Of a stretch of 64,000 bases of DNA, positions 20,693 to 29,697 are shown piece after piece; the stretch's first letter is position 1; each line of letters opens with the position of its first letter. Origin of the DNA: Acanthamoeba lenticulata (taxonomy: Eukaryota; Discosea; Longamoebia; Acanthamoebidae). The notes below the pieces were generated by a model. The model worked only from the letters and a program-made list of their open reading frames with translations. It did not search any database and was not told the origin of the DNA. The stretch is taken from the NCBI GenBank assembly GCA_002179805.1, contig NAVB01000017.1, positions 30,416-94,415 on the forward strand, read 5' to 3'. Both the position numbers and the translations under genes were made by a program.

Positions 20693-22770
20693 TCATGGCG
20701 AAGAGGAGCTGCGGAGGAGCTGCGGGAGCCACTGCCCAAACTGCTCGTCGCTGCGTATTGTGTCGGCTTGCCATCCGAAAACGCACGTCACGCTGAACGC
20801 CACCTGCAGGGCCCAAAGGCTTTAGACGCGTTCGTCCACACGTGTGCATGTAGCATGCCCACCCCGGGACTGGCTGAGAGGGGGACGGGACGCACCGTGC
20901 CCTCGTTGCTGTAGAAGAACTGGTTGAGCTCGTCAAGTCGTAGAAGCGAGCCGTCGCGAGTCTTGAGCAGTGGGTGAAGCGCAAACAGACTGCTCACGCT
21001 CATTGGGCGCCTATACAATGGGTTCGCGCAAAGCCAAGGTGACGTCAGCAAAGGCTTATGCTGACGTCATGGCGTCACCTTAGCGTGGGCTAGAAAGCGG
21101 GGCGCGTACTGGTTGAACAAGAGGGTGGCGAGCTGGGCCGTCTGGCACTTCTGCGAGGAGAAGAGGGACGGGAGCAACATCCCGAGGAGCATCTCCCGCG
21201 AGTAGCCCGAGAGCGTCAGAAAGGCGTCGTTGACCCAAGACACGACGGGCGTCACGCTGCTCCCGCCCATGGGCGGAGCCAGCACGTAGACCGGCCATCG
21301 CTGGAGGTCGCCGCGCACGACAAAGTCGGAGGCGGGCTCGTAGCGTCGTAGCGCGGGGACGTACCGCCTCAACTCCTCCAGCGCCGAGAGTGATGAAGAA
21401 GACGGGATGGTAGTCGAGGAGGAGGATGAAGCAGAGGAAGTGGAGGAAGAAGAGGAAGTAGAGGAAGATGAAGAAGTAGATGAAGAGGGGCCGAGGCTGG
21501 ACTGGAGGACCGAGCGCTCGAGCGCAAAGGACGAGCGGGGCGATACGGGTGAGGGCGGTTCCGTGCCTGACGACGATGGAGCGGATGACGAGCGCTCGAT
21601 GAACCACGGGTGCATCAATAACTGCTGCTGCACTGACGGCGGTGACGTGGAGTAGGCGCCATTGTACATCGCGTAGAGCGAAATAGATGACGAAGAAGAG
21701 GAGGAAGGAGGGGGAGGGTGATGTAGTGAATGATGTAGAGGATTGCTGTTGCTATTGTTGTTGTAGGGTAAGAACGGATCCTGCATGCCGACAACAACGT
21801 TGTTGGAGTGGTGCTGGAAGGACGGCTGAGGCGGCTGCGGCTGTTGCTGTTGCTGCAGTTGGTACTGGTGCCGATAGAGGTCAAACGCGGCCAAGGCGGC
21901 CTCGAGCTGACGCGCTTGCACGCGCTGCTGAGCTTCGACGGCGTCGAGCCGCAGCTGGAGGGCGCCGTTCGTCGACTGCAGCGACTCGTTGAGTGACCGA
22001 AGACGTTGCACCTCCTCGTGCAGCTGCATTACGAGACCCGACAGCGCCCCGAGCTGATGCTGCTTATGTTGTTGTTGTTGCTGCTGCTGTTGTTGTAGAG
22101 CTTGGTGTTGAAGCGGAGGCTCCTCGTCTGTCTTGAGAGCTACGTCTACGGCCTGGTGTAGACGCGCCCTCTTGGCGGCGGGCTGCAATGCTGCTGTTTC
22201 GTCTGCCATGGGCGGTGGCGCGGCGGCAAGCGCGGGCGCCGTGGCCGCGGCGCAGTTGCTACGTGCAGCCGAGGCGCCGAGTAGGGTCCCTAACGAAGAT
22301 GAGGAAGATGAAGATGTAGTGGTTGTCGAGGAGGCAGGGGGAAGTGCCGAGAAGAAGGCATCGAGTTTGGTGTGCGCAGACGCAAAGTGCGGTGACGAGC
22401 GTAGCGGACCGTCGTCGGAGGGGGTCTCTTCCTTCTTCAAAACCTGCGCAGGTTGGGGCGGCTGCTGGGCGACGGTCGTATCTTGGACGGAAGAACGGCG
22501 GCCGTGGATGGGAGGCCGCCCGCGCTTGTTAGCTGGCACGTCGCAGCACCACTCGGCCTGGCCCAGCCTTACGCATCGCCGGCACGGCCGACTCCTATAT
22601 TCGAATTCAATTACAATCATTATTAAAATTGGGGAGATTCTAAGGATGAAGTTGCGCTTATGCAGGTACGTTTCGCAGGCCACGTGAGCTGCTCGGCAAA
22701 AGTTACATGCTCGTGCCAGCTTGACCGAACCATTACTCCCTGAGGGCCGAGCAGGGGTTGCCACGTCCAT
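20693..22770 (-). CDS. Second Zn2Cys6 protein with PAS-like domain
   Basis: Exons 22770-22670, 22594-21110, 21010-20896 and 20803-20693 sum to 1812 nt, 603 residues. The zinc cluster (C-x2-C-x6-C-x5-C-x2-C-x6-C) starts at residue 22 and is split by intron 1 at the same place as in the paralog at 4224-6199. A basic KRGRPP stretch, long Gln and Ser runs and a predicted coiled coil (near 21880-22060) follow. The C-terminus has the PAS-like block FVVRGDLQRWPVYVLAPPM, NDAFLTLSGYSREMLLGM. Exon 3 (RPMSVSSLFALHP) aligns with PMNVSPPF in the paralog. I ended exon 2 at the gtacgc donor rather than reading on to the stop 40 bases later, because only that keeps frame into exon 3. Likely a sequence-specific transcription factor. 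Confidence 0.87.
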
Positions 22771-23322
22771 CCTTTTGCCGTGTCCTCTTTGCAAGGGGAA
22801 AGTTCAAGGAGGCCTTGTAGTTGCACGACACACTTCCCCGGCCCCCTTGCTTCACCGCGTGCTTGTTTGAGTGTGCTTTTGGCGGCCAACTGCAAGTGCA
22901 GGGGGTAGTTCCAGGTAGTCAGCAACCAAGCGACGAGCTTGACTGCACCGTCAACGGTGGCCCTTTGCGAATTCTCGTTGGATTGTCATCTTCATCTTCC
23001 CTTTATTTCTATCGCCATATATGGTGTTGCGATCACCCATGACCTTGGTTGGCTGTAGGACCAACCTTCTTTTGTTGCTCATAACAAGCCCACCGATTCC
23101 TTTTGTTCGAGGAAGGTATCCAGCAGTGGAGTGTTCAGGTGGCACAACTGCTCCATCACACAACCCCAACTGGGCCAGATCGAGCTTGTCCCATGCTCCC
23201 TCCTCGGGGTAGTTGGTGGTATCACCGACATCGTTGCTCTTTTTCCTTGAGGTAGTTTTCCAAAAGACCATCGCACGAGCAATCGCCGACCAGACAATTG
23301 TAAACACGAGGCAGGCCTCAGC
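22771..23322. other. Intergenic region upstream of Zn2Cys6 gene 2
   Basis: A 552-base gap between two minus-strand genes. It must include the promoter of the Zn2Cys6 gene. One minus-strand open frame (to 22951) lacks an ATG near its start and shows no domain, so I do not call it. Confidence 0.45.
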
Positions 23323-25155
23323 TCAGTCGTGGTGGGCGAAGAAGGCCCGGTGGAGAGAGCAGGGCGGAGGGCACAGGCGCCTGCTGGTCTCGTAGGTGGT
23401 CCCGTTGAATGGCGCCATCGATGTCGTGTACGTTGTTTGCGCGTTAAGAATGGGTTTGGTAGACAGCACCTGCAGAAGGCCAACAGAGAGTTTGCTGTTA
23501 GAAGAAAACGTTGCAGCAAAACGTTAAAGCAAAGTCGCGGAACCTGGTACAGGCCGTCGAGCGAGACGCGAGCCTGGCCGATTGCATTCATGGCTGCCTC
23601 GCCCACCGCGCTTGATCACCAAAGAGGAGTAATTTGAGCGTGAGTTCTTCAACTTCGACGACAGGGCAGGCTTGAGACTCAAGAGAAGGCAACGTACGAG
23701 CGATGGTCGCCGGGTGGAGAGGGCAGCCAGTGATCGTGATTGGTCTGCAGCAGGAACCTGTGTTGAAAGCAATGTTTGAAGGCAAGTCTCAACCTGAAGT
23801 GGAGGAGCGGGAGAGAAAGCGGCTACCAGTCCTGCTGGGGCCCGCCAAGCGTCCACACGTCTGCCGCGACAGTTCGGTTTCGCGTGATGACGGCGCCTTG
23901 GCCGCTTCGCACCCCTGATAGGATGATGTAGCTCTCTGAAATCAGGGGCTCGGTCGTCAAGCGCTGAGACGGGGCAACACATGAGCGGGCGTCAGCGCAG
24001 CGTAAGCACCACGCCAATGTCCATGCTGACAAGACATACCTTTAGAGCACTCTCATAGTCGGTCTCGGTCTCGAGTATGCGGCGGAGGAGGAACGAGGCC
24101 ACGTTGGCCGCGGGGTTGTTCAGCAGCTCACGCACATTGCCCAGTATGTCGCCCGAGTGCCGCAGGTTCAGCGAGATCCCGAAGCGGCCCGGCGCCATTC
24201 CTTGTTCAGACACGCGTTTCATTGGTTTGAGTCACACCATACACGCGTATAGTCAAGCTTGCTGTCTCACACAAGCTCAGGGCATGTACCAGTGAGGAGG
24301 CCCACATAGGCCGCGTAGGTGGTGCCATAGTAGACGGTCTTCCCGCCTTTTTGGAACTCGACCTGAAGCGTGAGGTTCTGGAGAAGAGTCGTGAAGTCGG
24401 TGCCGAGGCCAAAGTCGAGGTTTCGCGAATGAAGGATGTGGCCATCAGCGTCCTCGGCTACGATCTGGGGAAATTCATGAACATGCGCTATCCGAGGAGG
24501 AGGCGGAGGAAAAGATGACGCCTTACCGAAGTGCACATGGACACCATTTCGTAGAGCAGGTTGATAAGAGCGATGTCCCCGGCTGGCAGGCCCACAACAC
24601 CGGCGAGACCTTCGATCTCTGGTGTACAAAAGGCAGATAGTGAGCAAAAGGACAGGAGGAGGCTGCAGAAAGCCAGCAAAGCGCACCAAGGCCGTAGGTG
24701 CCGAGAAAAATGTCCAGTGCGCCGCCGACCATGGCCACGGCCTCCAAGACCTAGCCGCCCAAAACACAAAGCAACATGTTGAGTTCGGGGGTGGAGGGGT
24801 GGAGGAGGGGCGAGTCTCAGCACCTCGGCACGGACAGAAGGAGGAATGAAGCCCGTAACAAAGTTGTACATCTGCATGATGGGCTGTTGATACTGTGGCA
24901 TCACATGCAGCCCTGCACCATCAACAGTTAAGAACACAGAAGCCAAGGTGAGGGAAGCGTGAAGGACGTACATCGTTGTTGAGGAGGCAGGTCCAGATTG
25001 ACGATAAAGTTGCTCACTGGAAAAGAGGTTTGGGGCGGCGGGGCTCCATCGTGCAGCCCTGCGGCTTGCACGGACGACACACAGAAAAGCGCCAGCAGAA
25101 ACCCAAGGCACGCGAGTCGCAGGTGGAAGAAGACCTCCATGTTGCTTACTTCCAT
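23323..25155 (-). CDS. NAAA: Acid ceramidase / N-acylethanolamine acid amidase family hydrolase
   Basis: About ten exons. The start is ATG 25155 (or 25140); the 25140 start gives a neat signal peptide (MEVFFHLRLACLGFLLALF). The prosegment has FIVNLDLPPQQRW. The catalytic Cys follows YEMVSM in [22 protein letters not shown]; in this family autocleavage exposes that Cys as the N-terminal nucleophile of the beta subunit. Downstream blocks GISLNLRH, QTNHDHWLP, MNAIGQARVSLDGLYQ and VLSTKPILNAQTTYTTSM all match family order. These enzymes split fatty-acid amides (ceramide or N-acylethanolamines) in acidic lysosomes; sequence alone does not separate the two activities. An intron falls two residues after the catalytic Cys. 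The exon starting GDHRSAVGEAA uses an aag acceptor that keeps frame. Confidence 0.9.
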
Positions 25156-25240
25156 GAGGCTGACGAAAAGCCCAAAGCAACCGCTCCCAGCGCTTTACGG
25201 CGGACAAATTCCGCAGAACGGCTGAGTCCGAAGCCAACGA

Positions 25241-26748
25241 TCAGAACTTGCGTGCGGCTTGTGCTGGTCCCATCTTTTTGGCCTCGGCTTCTTTGGTCAA
25301 CTCGCTCAGGCGCAGCTTCAGTTCGCTGGTAGACCTGCCCTCCGAAGTACGCTCTGTAACGAATTCTGAGGCAACCAAAATAAAGGATAGCATACCGATC
25401 AAGTTGGGCCACTTCGTCCTCGGCAGTGTGAAGGGCGACGCCGAGGTCGCGGAGCTCGCGAGTTGTTCCGTGTAGGTCTTCCTTGAGCATCTTCTTAGTG
25501 TTCATGTGCCGCACACGAGCGTCGTCATGGAGCAGCAAGGTGATTGTTGCCACATGCTTCATTTCTTCGATCTGCACCAGTCACGAATGCAGGTGAGGCC
25601 ACACGCTAACCGCATGCAAAAAAATAAATAAATATAAATAAACATGAACCTTCTTTGTTTGTTGTGAGTTTGCTCGTGTCTGCTCGGTGATCTGTGTACG
25701 GAGAGGCACAAGCGAGTCTTCGATCGAGCGACGAAGTTGTTCACTGACTCGCGCCTCATTGTCTAGCTCTCGCACTGGGTGCAGTGTGAGGACGTAAGCT
25801 CTCATGTGGTGCAGGAGGAACGACGTACATCTTTCTTGAAGATTCGCCAGCTCAGTGCCTTGCTGTTGAAGTAGCTTGTTTATCGGCTTCCCATGGAAGT
25901 ACTGCGCAGTTTCATCATTGAACTTGTGCATGCGCTCGACCTCGCGAGTGTAGAGAGCTCTAAAGAGGAGTAAGTTTTTTATCATAGACATTGGCGAAGA
26001 AGGAGTTGGTCGTACACTTCATCTTGGAGCTTCTTATTTTGTGCTCTCACTGTGGTCGACAGCACTTCGTTCTGCCGAAGAAGCTCTCCAATCTCTGACA
26101 AAGAGGTCCTTCAGAGTAAGCACGCTCACGTGTTACTCGATTAGAGCGCACCTAGTTCGGCTGCTTCGTTTTCAGCCTGCAGGTCTATGAGCTGCTTCTG
26201 GGTTGTTGTTTTATGATAGCTCACGTTGACTTGAACGCGAGTGGCTTCCTCGAGAGCCTTCCGCACTGCACCTAGCGATAAGTTTCAAAGCGAGCAGAAG
26301 AGGTAGAAGCAACGCACCCTGCTTGATCTCGGCCTGAGCTGCTGCGTGCTGCGCCTTCTCTTCCGTAAGCTTCTGCGATTCAACCTGTACCGCCATCGAG
26401 TTCAGTGTTGGCAGGCACACGTCATCACCTGGACTATACCTTGTAGAACTGCCGAAGCTCATTGAGGTGATGAAGGAAATCATGTAACTCTGTTGCGGAT
26501 GGAGACGGCGGACGACAAACTTCCTGTATAACGCCGTCGTTCAAGCCGGTCAGCTGCCGCCCTGCTTCAAGCTCTGAGCTGTCCGCATGTTCTTCTGGCC
26601 CTGAATCCCCTTCGCTACTCTCATCGAGTTCTTGGCTGTCGGCCAGGAGTAGCCGCTCTTCTTCATCTTCGTGCTTGAGTTGTTTAAGGAACTCTTCCGC
26701 GTCATCCAGTTCTGCTACAAGCTGCTCTCCTCCTTCGTTAAGGTCCAT
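25241..26748 (-). CDS. Coiled-coil protein of unknown function
   Basis: About seven exons encode a protein that is mostly predicted coiled coil. An acidic N-terminus (MDLNEGGEQLVAELDDAEEF) is followed by heptad-rich segments such as HDFLHHLNELRQFYK, QKLTEEKAQHAAAQAEIK, REVERMHKFNDETAQYF and RELRDLGVALHTAEDEVAQL. The start is the first ATG (26748); the frame stays open upstream without an ATG. The last exon is uncertain: the most protein-like frame (ELKLRLSELTKEAEAKK, stop at 25241) does not join in phase to the previous exon by any GT-AG pair I found, while the frame that joins in phase runs into the next gene. I prefer the stop at 25241. No family recognised; a scaffold or cytoskeletal role is only a guess. 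Confidence 0.65.
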
Positions 26749-26894
26749 TTGTGTTTTGGCTTCTTTCACGCCACCTAGTGGTAAGAGTACTCTCGTACTC
26801 GTTTGCCTGCGTTTTGGGCTTCCCGCCAATTTGACCTCAGCCGGGGTGGTGTCGATTTATTGTTGTTATGTACAGAGAAGAGGGCGTACAAGCT

Positions 26895-27278
26895 CTAGAG
26901 CGGCTTTGGACGATTTTTGAAAATGTACTTGAACTTGATCACGCCCGCAAGCCGGTAGTCGACCGCTTGAGCCTGCGGGTTGTCCTCCAAGGCCTGCCCC
27001 GGCGCGTTGCCGTCCTTATTGAGGATGGCGAGCGGCTTCTTCAGCGCAACTCGTTTGCCCTCCAGGTAGTGGTTTCCTATGATGAGGATGGGCACCTGAT
27101 GGGCAAATTTGTAAGTAACACTAAATGTAAAGATGCTTGTGCGGCGTACCCCTTCACGCTCAGTAAGCTTGCCAATCTCTTTACCATCATAGCCACCTTC
27201 AGGAACAAAAAGTTCTCCCTGAAGCTCGATAAGATTCCATTCGTTGGCCTTCCCCTCGGAACGAACCACGAGCCTCAT
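26895..27278 (-). CDS. CTF8: CTF8, chromosome transmission fidelity protein 8
   Basis: Two exons (27278-27150 and 27095-26895) give 109 residues. Conserved blocks match Ctf8: EWNLIELQGEL, then PILIIGNHYLEGKRVALKKPL, and the C-terminal KYIFKNRPKPL. Ctf8 joins Dcc1 and Ctf18 in the alternative RFC clamp loader that works with PCNA in sister-chromatid cohesion. Length is close to the usual 120 residues. The start is the first ATG in frame. It is head to head with PIG-M; the two ATGs are about 115 bases apart, so they probably share a promoter. Confidence 0.88.
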   Translation of the reverse strand: MRLVVRSEGKANEWNLIELQGELFVPEGGYDGKEIGKLTEREGVRRTSIFTFSVTYKFAHQVPILIIGNHYLEGKRVALKKPLAILNKDGNAPGQALEDNPQAQAVDYRLAGVIKFKYIFKNRPKPL

Positions 27279-27392
27279 CTCGTGCCGCGTTCGTTTCGTA
27301 AGCTTGTTGTGTTTGTTCAAATGGCGGGAAACATTCAGAGGAGAAAATGCCGTACGCCGCTTTTCTTTTGTCTTTTTTTATCTTTCGAACCC

Positions 27393-28976
27393 ATGCAGGT
27401 GACCTCGCTGGCACGAGGGGCTGTGCAGTGGGCTGCCCGCCACCCGCTTTGGGTCTTTGTGGCTGCCTTTCTGGTGCGCCTTGTGCTGATCGGCTATGGC
27501 GAGTGGCAGGACCGCACCAGTACGCCCCCCCCCCTCCCGTTCCTTGCTCTGTTGTCGTGTGGTGAGCTGACAAGGGTGAGGCAGTGGTGGTCAAGTACAC
27601 GGACATTGACTACATGGTGTTCAGCGATGCTGCGCGGTTTGTTACGGAGGGCGGCAGCCCCTACGACCGCAGCACCTATCGCTACACTCCTCTCCTGTAC
27701 GCCGCTACCCTCCTTCTCCCTTCCTCGCCCACTAGCGCTAAGGCTGCCGTTACGACCACAGAGCCTGGTTGATGACGCCCAACATCCTTGTGCATTCTGC
27801 ATTCGGCAAGCTGCTCTTTGCCACCGGCGATGTGGCCATCGGCGCCTTCGTCTATCTCATGGTGCCCCTGTTCCACAACGAGCCCGCGCCACCACGAGAA
27901 AAGACCAAGAAGAAGAAAGATGTGTCCAGCAAGGTGGTGGAGGAAGAAGCGATCGTGTGGGCCTGCGTATGGCTCTTCAACCCGTTCGCCATCGTCATCT
28001 CCACGCGCGGCAATGCCGAGTCCTTGATCGGCCTCCTGGTCGTGGCGGCGCTCTACTGCCTACTGACCCAGCGGCTCGTGGTGGGCGCCATCCTCTACGG
28101 CCTGGCCGTCCACTTCAAGATCTATCCCATCATCTATGCACTGCCTTTAGTCCTCTTTGTCAAGTACCGCCACCACTTAGGGCGGGCCAGCAGGTCGTCC
28201 TTCCTGGAGCTCCTGCGAGTGACTCGTGAGCAGCTCGTGTTCACCTTGGTCAGCGGCGGCACCTTTGTGTTGCTCTCGCTTGCGCTCTATGCGGTCTACG
28301 GGTTTCCGTTCCTCCACCACACCTACCTCTACCACATCACCCGCACCGACCATCGCCACAACTTCTCGCCCTATTTCTACCACCTCTACCTTTCGTCCTC
28401 GTCTTCATCATCACCAACTACTGCGGCCTCGACTGCCCTGGCGTCATCGCCTTTCGCGGCGCTCCTGACGTCCTCGCGGACAGTAGGCCTGCTGGCCTTC
28501 CTGCCTCAGGTGGTGCTACTCATCGCCTTCTCTCTGCGCTACGCTCGAAGCGGGGCAGCACGAGACCTGGCGCTGTGTCTCTTCCTCCAGACTTTTACGT
28601 TCGTCGCCTTCCTCAAGGTGTGCACGTCCCAGTACTTCATCTGGTACTTCTCGCTGCTGCCGTTGGCCCTCTACAAGTCGTCCATGAGCCTCCTCCAGCT
28701 GGCCTTCCTCTTTGGCGCCTGGATGGCTACGCAGGTACCCTCTTGATCAACTCCAACCACTACACAAGTGTGCGACTGGCGTGGTTTCCCTTCTCATGAT
28801 GAACGTCATAGGCTCTGTGGCTGAGCAACGCGTACTACCTCGAGTTCGAGGGCGAGAACACGTTCTACGCGATCTGGCTGGCCTCATTGGCCTTCTTCGG
28901 AGCCAATGTCCTCATACTCGTGCAGTTCATCCGGCACCACCGCCCGGTGGTGGACACCCACAACAAGACGGCGTGA
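27393..28976 (+). CDS. PIGM: GPI mannosyltransferase 1 (PIG-M)
   Basis: Exons 27393-27519, 27585-27696, 27762-28734 and 28812-28976 sum to 1377 nt, 458 residues. The luminal catalytic DXD motif is in [17 protein letters not shown], followed by [15 protein letters not shown], a hallmark of [23 protein letters not shown] and many hydrophobic helices follow, as expected for this polytopic ER enzyme. It adds the first mannose (alpha-1,4) to GlcN-PI during GPI anchor synthesis, using dolichol-phosphate mannose. An insert rich in Lys and Glu (near 27895-27945) lies in a loop. The N-terminus before the first helix is short, and the start is just upstream of it. Confidence 0.93.
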
Positions 28977-29697
28977 CTGCCAATTGCTCGTTCGTTTCCT
29001 TCATTTTCTTGTTTGCCAAGCGAGTTCAGAAGAGATCCTGGCCTTGCCAGCGGTCCTGTAACGCATCCCACCGATTCAGCAGAACAAACGCGCATGCAGC
29101 ACGTTCTCCACGAAATTGATTGAGGAATGCACACCTTGAAGATGCGGCTGATCAATTGATTTTAGAGCGCCTTGAGCAGTTTAGCGGAGATCGATCCACC
29201 AGGTATCAAAGCTCAATCTGCGTCTCCTGCTTACAGCACCCCCCTCCCTCTAGAGCGTCCATTAATCCTGTGGCCGACCCCGCGCTACCTGCGCGTCGAC
29301 GGCTGACCGTTCTCGCAAATAGAGGGCGGCACTCTAAGCTGGAGCGGCGAAGTGCCGCGAACACAAGGAGGGCGGCCAACCGGGACGAGCCATCGCCATG
29401 GGACCCGCAGCGCGAGAGCCCGCGGAAGCCCTTTCAGGGCCTTGGGAATGCGATCGGAAGACGACCCAGCAGCCCCACCTTGATCCCCTCACCCGGCCCA
29501 GCCGTGTCCAGCTATAAATGGGGCCGCGCCACGACCCTGATTTCCACTTCATCAACCAACCAACCTACCGACCAACAACAACAACAGCGAGCTTCCAAGC
29601 AACCAAGCGAGCACAGAGCGTCGGTCAACACTCCAACACTGAAAACAAAACACCACCAAAACAAACAACAACCAACAACCAACTTGAACGATCCGTC
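28977..29697. other. Promoter region of the anchor-A protein gene
   Basis: This 721-base gap follows the PIG-M stop. A long open frame crosses it but has no domain. The last 180 bases hold a TATA box and a C/A-rich leader lacking upstream ATGs. Confidence 0.5.
29513..29520 (+). promoter_or_regulatory. TATA box of the anchor-A protein gene
   Basis: TATAAATG lies 178 bases before the ATG at 29698, followed by a C/A-rich, ATG-poor leader (AACAACAACAGC-like), a layout seen in strongly expressed amoeba genes. Confidence 0.55.

Noticed and set aside
20313..20984. A 223-codon minus-strand frame covering the HtrA 3' end
   Set aside because: Its sequence is low complexity (Arg/Thr runs) and runs through introns and UTRs of two genes.
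22951..23307. A 118-codon minus-strand frame in an intergenic gap
   Set aside because: No ATG near its 5' end, no domain, no splice support.
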